Source: Bacillota bacterium (lineage in GTDB: Bacteria; Bacillota; Clostridia; Lachnospirales; Lachnospiraceae). Taken from it: a DNA stretch of 53,246 nucleotides. This document shows, piece by piece, positions 15,860 to 25,125 of the stretch. Position 1 is the first letter of the stretch. Each line of letters starts with the position of its first letter. A model generated the notes under the pieces. The model saw only the letters and a program-made list of their open reading frames with translations, had not been told where the DNA came from and searched no databases. A program made the position numbers and the translations under genes. Location of the stretch: assembly GCA_023386815.1 (NCBI GenBank), contig JAEWIZ010000010.1:1-53246 (forward strand), written 5' to 3'.

Positions 15860-17891
15860 ATGAATAAAAAAATAGATAAAAAAATATGGGTAGAGGCGAT
15901 AAAGCAATCCTTTATAAAGCTATCACCAATGGTACAAATCAAAAACCCAGTTATGTTAGTAGTGTATATTGGCGGAATTATGACAACTCTGCTATATCTG
16001 CTTAGTTTCTTTGGTATCAAGGATGAAAGTGCCTGGTATACCTTAGCAATTGCCTTGATTCTTTGGTTTACCGTATTATTTGCGAACTTTGCAGAAGCAA
16101 TTGCAGAAGGGAGGGGAAGAGCCCAAGCTAATTCTCTTAAAAGTGCAAGAAAGGATGTAAAAGCAAAGAAGTTAAAAGCTCCTGAAAATCATGAGGATTA
16201 TTCAGAGGTTATTTCAAATAACTTAAAGCGTGGTGATATCTTCTATGTGTCTGCAGGAGATCAGATTCCTATGGACGGAGAGGTAATCGATGGTGTAGCC
16301 TCTGTGGATGAGAGTGCAATTACAGGGGAGTCGGCACCGGTTATTCGGGAGTCAGGAGGCGATCGAAGTGCTGTGACAGGTGGTACAACCGTGATCTCTG
16401 ACTGGTTGGTGGTCAGGGTAACGGCGGAGGCCGGTGAAAGCTTTCTGGATAAGATGATTGCCATGGTAGAAGGTGCTTCCAGAAAAAAGACACCAAATGA
16501 GATTGCTCTGCAAATTCTCCTAGTAACTCTAACGATCATCTTTTTAGTGGTTACAGCAACCTTATTGCCCTTTTCAGATTTTTCGAGTAAGTTAGCAGGA
16601 AGTGGATCAGCGATCTCTATTACCAATATCATCGCACTTTTGATTTGCCTTGCTTTCCTCCATCGGGATTGCTGGAATGAGCCGATTAAATCAAGCAAAT
16701 GTTCTAGCCATGAGCGGTCGTGCAATCGAGGCAGCAGGAGATGTGGATGTTCTATTACTCGATAAGACAGGAACCATTACTCTGGGCAATCGACAAGCCA
16801 GTGAGTTTATTCCGGTTTCAGGGGTAAAGGAACAGGAGCTTGCTGATGCGGCACAGCTTTCTTCCATAGCAGACGAGACTGCAGAAGGCAGGAGTATCGT
16901 AGTACTTGCAAAGGAAAGGTTTGGCATTAGAGCACGGGATTTGTCAAAGCTGAATGCTACCTTTATCGAATTCTCAGCAAAAACCAGAATCAGTGGTATT
17001 GATTATCAGGGAAATGAGGTGAGAAAGGGTGCTGCTGATGCAATACAAAAATATGTCCTTCAAAAAGGAGGCGTATATCCAGAAGAATGCAGCAATATCG
17101 TCAAGGAGGTTGCAGGAAAAGGCGGTACTCCTTTGGTAGTAGCAGAGGGTGGAAAAATTCTAGGTGTTATTTATCTTAAGGATATTGTGAAGAATGGAGT
17201 TAAGGAACGCTTTGAGGATTTGCGAAAGATGGGGATCAAGACCATAATGATAACCGGTGACAATCCTATGACGGCAGCGGCCATCGCAGCTGAGGCAGGT
17301 GTGGATGACTTTTTGGCAGAGGCGACTCCGGAGGCAAAGCTAAAGCTAATTCGTGACTATCAAGCAAAAGGCCATATGGTAGCAATGACTGGTGATGGTA
17401 CGAATGATGCACCTGCACTCGCTCAAGCAGATGTTGCAGTAGCAATGAATTCGGGCACCCAGGCAGCGAAGGAAGCAGGAAATATGGTGGATTTGGATTC
17501 CAGTCCTACAAAGCTCATTGATATCGTACGAATCGGGAAACAGCTTTTGATGACCAGAGGTGCATTAACAACCTTCAGTGTTGCTAACGATGTGGCAAAG
17601 TATTTTGCCATCATTCCGGTATTATTCTTTGGGATATATCCTCAGATGGCAGCTCTGAATTTCATGGGGTTAACCAGCACCAGAAGTGCTATTTTATCAG
17701 CAATTATTTATAATGCACTAATCATTATTGCCTTGATTCCACTTGCACTTAAAGGCGTGAAATACCGTGAACTGCCAGCGAACAAATTATTGTCGCGAAA
17801 TCTCCTGATCTATGGTCTCGGAGGTATTATCGCACCGTTTCTGGCAATTAAGTTGATTGATATTATTTTGACCCTGTGCGGTCTTGTATGA
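15860..17891 (+). pseudogene. kdpB: Potassium-transporting ATPase subunit B, disrupted by a short deletion
   Basis: KdpB is the P-type ATPase subunit of the high-affinity K+ pump. The N-terminal part (about 263 codons) shows the actuator motif AITGESAPV. The C-terminal part, in another frame from 16650, carries DKTGT (phosphorylation Asp), TGDNPMTA and MTGDGTNDAPALAQADVA. At 16645-16655 the protein should read CL-IPTTIGG-LLSSIGIAG, but the IPTTIGG codons are missing and the frame changes. The two frames fit a 23-nt deletion. IPTTIGG is in the membrane and highly conserved in KdpB, equivalent to the PEGL region of other P-type ATPases, so even recoding would not restore a normal protein. Confidence 0.9.
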
Positions 17892-17902
17892 GGGATAAGA
17901 AT

Positions 17903-18463
17903 ATGAAGAAAATAATAAAGGAAGTTAGACCAGCCATTGTTTGTATACTGATATTTACAGTGTTATGCGGTTTATTGTATACTGGATTAATAACTGGAAT
18001 TGGGCAGTTAATATTTCCAGATCAGGCAAATGGTAGTATTATTACTGTGACACGAAAAGATGGAACAGAATTGAAGCTTGGCTCCGAGCTGATTGCACAA
18101 CAGTTTACCGAACCGGAATATTTGATAGGCCGGCCAATGGGAACCTCTAATCTGTCAGCGACCAGTGAAGAATTAAGAAAGCTGGTAGAGGAGAGAATTA
18201 AATGGTGGAAGGACCTAGATCCTGATAATAAGAAGGAGATACCAGCTGATTTAATTTACGGATCTGGCAGCGGTGTAGATCCGAATATCTCACCGGAAGC
18301 TGCGCAGTACCAGGTTGAAAGGATTGCTATCGTACGTGGTATTGATGAAAAGGTGGTAAGAGACCTTATTCAAAAATATACAACAGAGAGATATTTAGGA
18401 ATCTTCGGTGAACCGACGGTCAATGTTTTGAAGGTAAATCTTGCCCTGGATGGTGAATTATAA
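17903..18463 (+). CDS. kdpC: Potassium-transporting ATPase subunit C
   Basis: A 186-residue subunit with one N-terminal membrane helix (about residues 12-35, AIVCILIFTVLCGLLYTGLI) and an external domain. It contains the family motifs GSELIAQQFTEPEYLIGRP and GSGVDPNISPEAA. It supports ATP binding and assembly of KdpFABC. The start at 17903 follows GAGGG by eight bases; an ATG five codons earlier lies within that ribosome site. The gene begins right after the kdpB stop and is in the same transcript. It appears intact. Confidence 0.95.
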   Translation: MKKIIKEVRPAIVCILIFTVLCGLLYTGLITGIGQLIFPDQANGSIITVTRKDGTELKLGSELIAQQFTEPEYLIGRPMGTSNLSATSEELRKLVEERIKWWKDLDPDNKKEIPADLIYGSGSGVDPNISPEAAQYQVERIAIVRGIDEKVVRDLIQKYTTERYLGIFGEPTVNVLKVNLALDGEL

Positions 18464-18480
18464 AAGTATCCAGTCTGCAT

Positions 18481-18554
18481 AGAATAAATTTCGTGTAGGA
18501 ACTTGCATCAATTGTATAACAATAGCATCAATTTTTGAGTTTCGAAATTGCCTA
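18481..18554 (-). repeat. Half copy of the MITE-like repeat
   Basis: Read on the minus strand it begins TAGGCAATTTCGAAACTCAA and continues with a close match to the left arm of the 13187-13352 element (about 65-70 bp), ending near CACGAAATTTA. The second arm is missing. It lies between kdpC and kdpD, about 30 bp before the kdpD start, and could affect kdpD expression. Confidence 0.65.
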
Positions 18555-18581
18555 AATAAATAGTACGAAAGGAGGAGTGAG

Positions 18582-21284
18582 ATGGATACATTCAGTGATA
18601 AGCGGCCGGATCCGGATGTGCTTTTAAAAAGCATAGCCGGGGAAGCTGAGGAAAGAGGCAAGCTGAAGATATTTTTGGGTTATGCGGCTGGAGTAGGAAA
18701 AACCTATGCTATGCTTGATGAAGCCCAGGAACAGTTCAAAAAGGGCATGGATGTTGTAGCGGGCTACGTAGAACCCCATACCCGTCCGGAGACTCTGCAG
18801 CTATTAGAAGGGCTGCCACTCATTCCTCCTCTGGAATTGGATTATAAAGGGATACAGCTGAAGGAATTTGACCTGGAGGCAGCATTAAAACGTCACCCTG
18901 AGACTATATTGGTGGATGAACTGGCTCACAGCAACGCAGCTGGGGTTCGAAACCGAAAGAGATATCAAGATATCGAGGAGCTTTTGAATGCGGGAATTAA
19001 CGTATACACCACATTAAATGTCCAGCATATAGAGAGCTTAAATGATGTTGTGGAAAATATCACAAAAATATCAGTGAAGGAAACGATACCAGATTACGTC
19101 TTTGACCAGGCGGATCTAGTACGATTGATTGATATTGTTCCAGAAGAACTGCTCCATAGGTTTGAGGAAGGAAAGGTTTACCGGGCATTGCAGGCTGCTA
19201 CCGCTATGCAGAACTTTTTCTCCAAGGAAAATCTAAGACTACTTAGAGAGATTGCCTTAAGAAAGGTAGCGGAACGAATTGGTAATGAAAATCTGAATGA
19301 GTACAGCCATGAGAAGACAATTAATCAACGCTTTATGGTATGTATAAGCCCATCTCCATCCTCAGCAAAATGTATCAGATGGGCTGCAAGAACAGCAGAA
19401 GCATTTCATGCTCCCTGGACGGTATTATATGTTGAGACCCTGAATAATCGTAATTTGGCTCCGGAGCAGCAAAAGAATGTCCGTGATCATTTGGAGCTAG
19501 CGGCAAAACTTGGAGCCCAAATCGTAAGCTTAAGCGGAATTGATGTTGCAGCAACCATAGCAGAATATGCAAGACTAACAGGGATAACCAATATAGTAAT
19601 TGGAAAGAGTAGAAGAAAAAGAAGCATTACCGGACTATTTAAAACAGATCTGGAGGATCAATTAATCCAAGAGCTTACTAATACAGAGATTTATATTATT
19701 CCGGACAATGATTTAACTAAGAAAAATAAAATACACAAGCAGTTCCAGTGGCGGAAGAATTTTTATTTTTCCTGGAATGATACCTTAAAGTGCAGCGGCT
19801 TACTGACAGCCGCAACGTTATTCTCCCTTTTTTTGCAAAGATTCGATACAGGGGATATCAATATCATTATGATATTCATTTTATCAGTCTTGATGATATC
19901 AAAGGTCACAACAGGTTATGCCTATGGAATTCTGGCATCGATATTGAGTGTGCTAATCCTTGATTTCTTTTTTGTAAAACCTTACCTAACCTTTGATACG
20001 ATTCAGCCGGGATATCCTATCACTTTTTTAATCATGCTGCTAGTTGCTTTACTGACCAGTACAATGGTAGTCCGTGTAAAAACCCAGGCAAAGGCAGCAG
20101 TTAACAGGGAAAGAAAGACAGAAGTATTGTATGAGATTAATAAAAAGCTTTTGGTTGCCAGAGGACTGGATAATATCATAAGACTTACGATTGAGTATGT
20201 TACCTCAATCTTTGGCAGAGCTGCAATTTTTTATACCGAGGATCCGGTAAATGGGAAGAAGGGTTATGTGATGCAAACTGATTCCGAGGTTGATCCCTCT
20301 CTTCTGCAAACACCGGAGGAGGAAGCAGTAACACACTGGGTATTTGTAAACAAAAAGCGGGCAGGCGCAGGAACAGATACTTTAATGGGTGCGACGGGAT
20401 TTTATATGCCAATTATGTCTCAGGGCAATGTTCTTGGTGTTCTTGGAATATCCTGTGCAGAGGAAAGTACACTGAATCATGATAATAGGACATTTTTGAG
20501 AATGATTGCCTCCCTTGTGGCAATGGCATTGGAGCGACAGCGGCTGTCTGATGAACAACGACGGATTATGGTTGAGTCAGAAAAAGAGATCATGAGAAGC
20601 AATCTGCTTAGAGCCATATCTCATGATCTTCGAACACCCTTAACAGCCATAACAGGGGCATCCTCCGTATTACTTGATAATAAGAAAGTCATTGACGAAC
20701 AGACCCATGATAAACTATTATTGGATATTAAGGAAGATGCCCAGTGGCTGATCCGTATGGTAGAAAATCTGCTATCCATTACCCGAATAAATGAAACAGC
20801 TATGAGCGTAAGAAAAACACCTCAAGCAGTAGAAGAGGTGGTTTCAGAATCCTTAACCAGAGTTCGTAATAAATACAAGGGGTATCATATCAGGGTAAAG
20901 GTACCCGAGGAGCTGTTGTTTGTTCCCATGGATGCGACCTTAATTGAACAGGTGATTATTAATCTGTTGGAGAATGCCATTAAACATTCCGAGAAGGATG
21001 CACCAATTGAGCTACTGGTAACAAAGAATGGAGATAATGCGGTATTTACAGTAAGTGATCATGGAAAGGGAATTACGCCGGAGGAGTTTCCTACCTTGTT
21101 CGAGGGCTATTCTTCCGGAAAGAGCAAAACCTCAGATTCTTCTCGTGGTATGGGAATTGGTCTCTCGATATGTAGGTCCATCATGCAGGCACACGGAGGA
21201 AAAATAGAAGCAGAGAATAAAATAGACGGCGGTGCTATATTCCGGTTTATATTACCCATAGCAGGAAGTGATAATGATGAATAA
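18582..21284 (+). CDS. kdpD: Osmosensitive K+ channel sensor histidine kinase
   Basis: A 900-residue sensor kinase that controls kdp expression. The N-terminal KdpD domain (about 20-230) has the Walker A motif GYAAGVGKTYAMLDEA and the LVDELAHSN segment. A USP-like domain covers about 250-375. Four membrane helices of DUF4118 (about 400-495) are followed by a GAF-like region (about 520-650). HisKA has ISHDLRTPLTAITG with the phospho-His near 688, and HATPase_c has the N box INLLENAIKHS and G box GMGIGLSICRSIM. The length is full. An AGGAGG site precedes the ATG. kdpE overlaps its end. Confidence 0.97.
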   Translation: MDTFSDKRPDPDVLLKSIAGEAEERGKLKIFLGYAAGVGKTYAMLDEAQEQFKKGMDVVAGYVEPHTRPETLQLLEGLPLIPPLELDYKGIQLKEFDLEAALKRHPETILVDELAHSNAAGVRNRKRYQDIEELLNAGINVYTTLNVQHIESLNDVVENITKISVKETIPDYVFDQADLVRLIDIVPEELLHRFEEGKVYRALQAATAMQNFFSKENLRLLREIALRKVAERIGNENLNEYSHEKTINQRFMVCISPSPSSAKCIRWAARTAEAFHAPWTVLYVETLNNRNLAPEQQKNVRDHLELAAKLGAQIVSLSGIDVAATIAEYARLTGITNIVIGKSRRKRSITGLFKTDLEDQLIQELTNTEIYIIPDNDLTKKNKIHKQFQWRKNFYFSWNDTLKCSGLLTAATLFSLFLQRFDTGDINIIMIFILSVLMISKVTTGYAYGILASILSVLILDFFFVKPYLTFDTIQPGYPITFLIMLLVALLTSTMVVRVKTQAKAAVNRERKTEVLYEINKKLLVARGLDNIIRLTIEYVTSIFGRAAIFYTEDPVNGKKGYVMQTDSEVDPSLLQTPEEEAVTHWVFVNKKRAGAGTDTLMGATGFYMPIMSQGNVLGVLGISCAEESTLNHDNRTFLRMIASLVAMALERQRLSDEQRRIMVESEKEIMRSNLLRAISHDLRTPLTAITGASSVLLDNKKVIDEQTHDKLLLDIKEDAQWLIRMVENLLSITRINETAMSVRKTPQAVEEVVSESLTRVRNKYKGYHIRVKVPEELLFVPMDATLIEQVIINLLENAIKHSEKDAPIELLVTKNGDNAVFTVSDHGKGITPEEFPTLFEGYSSGKSKTSDSSRGMGIGLSICRSIMQAHGGKIEAENKIDGGAIFRFILPIAGSDNDE

Positions 21285-21972
21285 TAAACAGTTAATATTA
21301 ATTGTCGAGGATGAAAAAGGGATTAGTAATTTTATGACCTCGGTACTTATGTCAAATGAATATCAGGTTTTGAAGTGCCAGAATGGCAAGGAGGCAGTTT
21401 CGTTGACCGCAGCGAACGGACCGGATTTAATCTTATTGGATCTTGGTCTACCGGATATCGATGGTCTGGAGGTACTTGAAAAGATCCGTCAGTGGTCTGA
21501 TCTACCGATCATTGTTGTTACTGCAAGAGGTGATGAGACAGAAAAGGTGAAAGCCCTTGACCTGGGCGCTGATGATTATGTAACAAAACCCTTCGGTACG
21601 CTGGAGCTATTGGCGCGCATCCGCACCGCCATACGACATCAGCAAAAGGGCTACAACCCATTAGAAACAGAGAAGATTAATATTGGAGAGCTTGTCATTG
21701 ATCTTGAAAAAAGAAAAGTAACAATGAATGGTGAAATGATTCACTTGACTCCGATTGAATATAAGATACTGGTGCTGTTAGCGAGGAATTCAGGAAGAGT
21801 GCTAACACTGGACTATATTTGCAAGGAAATCTGGGGACCATATACGAATGAGCATAATGCTTTACGAGTAAATATGGCAAACATACGGCGTAAAATAGAG
21901 ATAAATCCTGCTGAACCGAAATATATTCACACTGAGGTTGGAGTGGGGTATCGTATGGCAGAAGATATATAA
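21274..21972 (+). CDS. kdpE: KDP operon response regulator, OmpR family
   Basis: A response regulator of about 232 residues. The receiver domain (1-120) has the phospho-acceptor Asp in LILLDLGLPDIDG near 56, and the conserved Thr and Lys in VVTARGD and YVTKPFG. A winged-helix DNA-binding domain (about 130-230) ends in NIRRKIEINPAEPKYIHTEV and GYRM. It overlaps the kdpD stop, so the two are coupled. Adjacent ATGs at 21274 and 21277 could both start it; a GTG two codons earlier is less likely. Its candidate sites are the phased repeats at 13893-13943. Confidence 0.96.
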   Translation: MMNNKQLILIVEDEKGISNFMTSVLMSNEYQVLKCQNGKEAVSLTAANGPDLILLDLGLPDIDGLEVLEKIRQWSDLPIIVVTARGDETEKVKALDLGADDYVTKPFGTLELLARIRTAIRHQQKGYNPLETEKINIGELVIDLEKRKVTMNGEMIHLTPIEYKILVLLARNSGRVLTLDYICKEIWGPYTNEHNALRVNMANIRRKIEINPAEPKYIHTEVGVGYRMAEDI

Positions 21973-21996
21973 AGGTTATTGCAATAAAATGAGCAA

Positions 21997-22039
21997 AAGG
22001 AATGAACCGTTTAAACAGGATTCATTCCTTTCGCTTTTA
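21997..22039. terminator. Terminator after kdpE
   Basis: AAAGGAATGAA (21997-22007) pairs with TTCATTCCTTT (22021-22031), followed by CGCTTTTAATTT. It lies between convergent genes and probably works in both directions. Confidence 0.85.
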
Positions 22040-22052
22040 ATTTAAGTAGCAA

Positions 22053-22214
22053 TTATTTTCCAGAGCGATTAGCAAAGGAATTATATTCATTGTGAAGCTT
22101 TTCTTTATTTAACTTATCTTTTACAGCTCCGGGGGCAGTAATATCAACGCCTGCCTTTTTAAGATGTTCTGACTCTTTTTCTTTTCTATATTTTTGATTT
22201 GACTGTTTACTCAT
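22053..22214 (-). CDS. Small basic hydrophilic protein, 53 residues
   Basis: This short frame begins MSKQSNQKYRKEKESEHLKK and ends SFANRSGK. It has a strong GGGAGGAATTC ribosome site just before the ATG. The peptide is highly charged, with no membrane segment or cysteine. The middle reads AGVDITAPGAVKDKLNKEKL. I recognise no named family. The good ribosome site, the lone position between two genes and the terminator-like hairpin at 21997-22039 make a real gene likely. Confidence 0.65.
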   Translation of the reverse strand: MSKQSNQKYRKEKESEHLKKAGVDITAPGAVKDKLNKEKLHNEYNSFANRSGK

Positions 22215-22397
22215 ATGAATTCCTCCCATTGTTTAAGAAATCACAGCATTTCTGAGCTTTGTGACTACCTAATTATCATAAATTTAGTGTGTCTGATTTT
22301 GATATATTTATACGGGAGTAAATTAGTTATTCATTTCAATGATAATCTGTTGATTCAATAAAGAATAAAGTGGCATATTATTTTTATACAAAAATTT

Positions 22398-23075
22398 TTA
22401 ACAAATCCAGCCCTGTTCCTTCCAGAATTTCATATCAAGTGGGCTATAATCCATCCCCTTATGCATCTGTTTCATAATAAAGAACATAAATCTTGCTTTG
22501 ATTCCTGGTTTCACATGTCCAAGTTTTTTCTCAATAGCATTAGCCAGCTTTATTGCTTTAAGTTCTGCTCTTGCTTTTCTTTGTTCACTCATTTCATTCC
22601 AGCTCATTGCAGCAGATGTTACTGGAAGGCGGTAGATCTTGCCAATAGACCACCAGAACATCTGGGAAGCAATCAATTTCGTGGTTTTATTTGAACCGGC
22701 TCCAGCAGTGGTAGAAATAGCAACTCCAACTTTCTGCTTCATGGAGGGATGAGGACGATGGGAGATATAACGATATCCCATATGGTCAAAGAAGGTTTTA
22801 AGCTGACCGGACATACTAAGAACATAAGTGGGAGAATCAATGATAATTACGTCGGCTTCCTCAAGAGCAGTTACTAAATCTCCAAACTGACTGCGATGGG
22901 GACAAGTATCCTCCCCCTTTATAATACATTGAAAGCATCCCACGCAAAAATCAATGTGGTTTACATTAAATTCAGAGATATCTTCTTTGGCACAATTAAG
23001 TTTTTCTAGAAGCATTTGAGTGACATGATAGGTACTCCCCTTATGGAGTTGCCCGTGAATAACTGCAATTTTCAT
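22398..23075 (-). CDS. Flavodoxin-family NAD(P)H-dependent FMN oxidoreductase
   Basis: A 225-residue flavodoxin-fold oxidoreductase. The FMN phosphate loop is HGQLHKGSTYHVT at residues 7-19. A cysteine cluster, CVGCFQC with a further Cys near residue 57, resembles iron-sulfur flavoproteins. DSPTYVLSMSGQLKTFFDHM near 79-98 is the flavin-contact region of the family. The start overlaps the stop of the TetR gene by four bases, so the two form one transcript under the TetR operators at 23682-23725. It probably handles an electrophile or quinone sensed by that regulator, which is an inference. Confidence 0.87.
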   Translation of the reverse strand: MKIAVIHGQLHKGSTYHVTQMLLEKLNCAKEDISEFNVNHIDFCVGCFQCIIKGEDTCPHRSQFGDLVTALEEADVIIIDSPTYVLSMSGQLKTFFDHMGYRYISHRPHPSMKQKVGVAISTTAGAGSNKTTKLIASQMFWWSIGKIYRLPVTSAAMSWNEMSEQRKARAELKAIKLANAIEKKLGHVKPGIKARFMFFIMKQMHKGMDYSPLDMKFWKEQGWIC

Positions 23076-23674
23076 AATTCATATACCTCCGTGAATTGCT
23101 TAACCAATAACTCGATCTGTTCAAGAGCCTCATCCAGTGTGATATTCTCATAATCACATTGCTGCAATAGTATAAGAATCGGAGCATAAAAATGATATGC
23201 CATAATAGAAGGAGCTCTAGTCTTAGGAGATTTGGAGTTTTGAATACCGGAAAATATTCCAGCCTGATATTGCATAGGCATCGTAATGAAATATTTTGCA
23301 TACACATCACCAATTTCCGGTCTTCCATAAGAACTAATCATAAATAATTTTCTGCATTTTGATAAGAAAGGATCACTGGTATAGATCTGAAAGGTCTGTT
23401 TGATCATACTAATCAGCTGTGTTGGCAAAATATTCCCATATTTGCTGTGATCAAGCAAAGCAGGGTTAAAGATACTTTCCGTACGTTCCTCGAAGCTCTG
23501 GACAATGGAATTAAAAATATCCTCTTTCCCCGAATAGTGCTTATAAATTGAAGCAGCCTTGATTCCAACTACCTCAGCGATATCTGACATCGATACACCG
23601 TCGTAGCCCTTCACAGAAAATAAAGACAATGCTTCATGTAATATACGTTCCTTTGTGTTACGCATTTTATCCAC
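23072..23674 (-). CDS. TetR-family transcriptional regulator
   Basis: A 200-residue repressor. The N-terminal helix-turn-helix is at about residues 10-55 (VSMSDIAEVVGIKAASIYKHYSGKED). The C-terminal ligand domain is not assignable to a ligand. It is the first gene of a two-gene operon with the flavodoxin-like protein. Two copies of a GCTAA-N6-TTAGC palindrome lie just upstream, in the expected place for autoregulation. The four-base overlap with the downstream gene implies coupled translation. Confidence 0.92.
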   Translation of the reverse strand: MDKMRNTKERILHEALSLFSVKGYDGVSMSDIAEVVGIKAASIYKHYSGKEDIFNSIVQSFEERTESIFNPALLDHSKYGNILPTQLISMIKQTFQIYTSDPFLSKCRKLFMISSYGRPEIGDVYAKYFITMPMQYQAGIFSGIQNSKSPKTRAPSIMAYHFYAPILILLQQCDYENITLDEALEQIELLVKQFTEVYEL

Positions 23675-23681
23675 CCTTTTA

Positions 23682-23725
23682 TTAGCTAATTATCGTTAGC
23701 TTTATTTTAGCTAATAATCGTTAGC
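23682..23725 (-). promoter_or_regulatory. Two tandem TetR operators
   Basis: Two 19-bp copies, TTAGCTAATTATCGTTAGC (23682-23700) and TTAGCTAATAATCGTTAGC (23707-23725), differ at one base. They start 25 bp apart. Each contains the palindrome GCTAA-N6-TTAGC. They lie 8-51 bp upstream of the TetR start, a layout typical of an autoregulated TetR repressor. Confidence 0.75.
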
Positions 23726-23790
23726 CTGTCAATGTTGTTCTTATAAAAATTCTAACATATGGAAGAATGAATTTGTTGTAGAAATGAAAA

Positions 23791-23869
23791 TAACTCTTTC
23801 AAGATTTATAATTCTATTGCAAAAGCTATTAGTGTAATAGCTTGCAAAATGTTTCATCTGAAAGAGTTA
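23791..23869 (-). terminator. Nested hairpin terminator after the YdcZ-like gene
   Basis: TAACTCTTTCA (23791-23801) pairs with TGAAAGAGTTA (23859-23869). An inner hairpin pairs AGCTATT with AATAGCT around 23824-23842. On the minus strand a T-rich run follows. Confidence 0.6.
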
Positions 23870-23873
23870 TATT

Positions 23874-24299
23874 TTAATCTTTAAGATAGATAATTGCACC
23901 GATAAGGAACATGATAAGTCCGGCTAGCTTTCGAATACTTAGTTCAACATCGTTAGCAAGGGCATCAATAACCAGCCCGCTTAACAATTGTCCTGATAGA
24001 ATTAAAATGATGGTACTTGTGATCCCTAGTTCCGGAATAGCTTTGGAGGATAGGTAGATAATAGAAGCACCAAATAAGCCACCTATCAGCCAGATGGGCT
24101 TCACCGTGGTAATTCGGTTATAATAGCTCAGCTTGCCATTCACTAGATTTATCAACAGGATGAAGCTCATGCCTACAAATAAGCTGTGGAGAGTAGCCAT
24201 ACTTGGGGTTATATATTTGCTAAGCTGGGCGTTGATACCTGACTCAATGGTAGTAAAAATGCCAGCCAATATTGCCAACAACATATAGAAAAGGTTCAT
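23874..24299 (-). CDS. DMT-family membrane protein (YdcZ/DUF606-like)
   Basis: A 141-residue protein with about four or five membrane helices of the small drug/metabolite transporter type. Family-like features are TTIESGINAQLSKY near residues 16-29 and the GQLLSGLVIDAL segment near 103-114. The half-size length matches DUF606 members, which work as pairs. AGGAAG precedes the ATG. A long nested hairpin follows the stop. It has no clear operon partner, and the substrate is unknown. Confidence 0.8.
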   Translation of the reverse strand: MNLFYMLLAILAGIFTTIESGINAQLSKYITPSMATLHSLFVGMSFILLINLVNGKLSYYNRITTVKPIWLIGGLFGASIIYLSSKAIPELGITSTIILILSGQLLSGLVIDALANDVELSIRKLAGLIMFLIGAIIYLKD

Positions 24300-24385
24300 A
24301 ATTCGCTTCCTAGAGGTCTTTGTCTATACTTATGATAGTTGGGGCAAATATATACAAGTCAAGTTATGAGAACACGAGCATTATC

Positions 24386-24414
24386 ATATCCCCTGTTTTA
24401 CGAATAGGGGATAT
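24386..24414 (-). terminator. Hairpin after the deformylase gene
   Basis: ATATCCCCT (24386-24394) pairs with AGGGGATAT (24406-24414), directly after the minus-strand deformylase stop. The T-tract is weak. Confidence 0.55.
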
Positions 24415-24418
24415 AGTG

Positions 24419-24874
24419 TTAAAATTTTACTTCTTCGATTGCCTTATCCAAGAAAACTTCACCGTCTAGATGTTCAAGTTCATGGCAAAAACATTTGGCC
24501 ATTTCATTTTCTTCCGTAATCAGAAGCTCTTTGCCGTTTTCATTCAAGGCTTGAATTGTGACCTTTTGAGGTCGAATAGTTTTTACAAAACGGTTGGGAA
24601 AACTTAAGCATCCCTCGATGCATTCTTGCTCACCGCTATATTCTACGATTTTAGGATTTACTAGTTTTAAGTAATATCCATTATAATCAATAACAACCAG
24701 TCTTTTTAAAACACCTACCTGGTTAGCTGCCAAAGCGGCACCATTTTCTGTATGGTGTAGGGTATCCATCATATCATCTAGTATTTGCCGTATTTTATCA
24801 TCAATCTCAGTTACCTCTTTGCTTTTTTTTCGAAGTATCGGATCATTATGATATCTTAATTGTCTAATAGCCAC
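24419..24874 (-). CDS. def: Peptide deformylase (accessory copy)
   Basis: A 151-residue metalloenzyme that removes the formyl group from nascent proteins. Motif I is GAALAANQVG near residue 43, motif II EGCLSFP near 86 has the metal Cys, and motif III is HELEHLDG near 129. The usual motif I is GxGLAAxQ, so the second Gly is Ala here. The GTG start at 24874 follows TAGGAGGG by six bases; an upstream in-frame extension is really the repressor gene in another frame. It overlaps the XRE repressor gene and probably depends on its operators. A deformylase under its own repressor is unusual for a housekeeping copy. Confidence 0.92.
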   Translation of the reverse strand: MAIRQLRYHNDPILRKKSKEVTEIDDKIRQILDDMMDTLHHTENGAALAANQVGVLKRLVVIDYNGYYLKLVNPKIVEYSGEQECIEGCLSFPNRFVKTIRPQKVTIQALNENGKELLITEENEMAKCFCHELEHLDGEVFLDKAIEEVKF

Positions 24875-25109
24875 TGGCGTCCCTCCTACTGCATTCTGCT
24901 CTTGATTTTCTTGTGCTTTCTTCAAAGATAAAGACCTCCTCAATGGAGCATTCAAATACCTTTGAAATGTCATAGGCAAGCCAAATGGAAGGCTCAAATT
25001 TCTCGGACTCAATAGCGTTAATCGCTTGTCTGGAGGTTCCTACCAACGAGCCTAACTGTTCTTGAGTCAGCCCTTTATTTTCTCTTAGTTCTCTGATTCT
25101 GTTTTTCAT
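24864..25109 (-). CDS. XRE-family helix-turn-helix repressor
   Basis: An 81-residue small DNA-binding protein. The HTH is at residues 4-58 (IRELRENKGLTQEQLGSLVG, then TSRQAINAIESEKFEPS), close to the YozG/MazE-like 'putative transcriptional regulator' group. The ATG at 25109 follows GAGGGAGC; earlier in-frame codons lack a ribosome site. The gene overlaps the deformylase start by 11 bp. Two near-identical palindromes at 25126-25141 and 25165-25180 lie just upstream and are its probable operators, implying autoregulation of both genes. Confidence 0.9.
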   Translation of the reverse strand: MKNRIRELRENKGLTQEQLGSLVGTSRQAINAIESEKFEPSIWLAYDISKVFECSIEEVFIFEESTRKSRAECSRRDASGY

Positions 25110-25125
25110 AATTTGCTCCCTCTCT

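Noticed and set aside
16640..16660. Programmed frameshift in kdpB
   Set aside because: Recoding would still lack the IPTTIGG residues. No slippery heptamer or Shine-Dalgarno-like stimulator is seen, so a deletion fits better.
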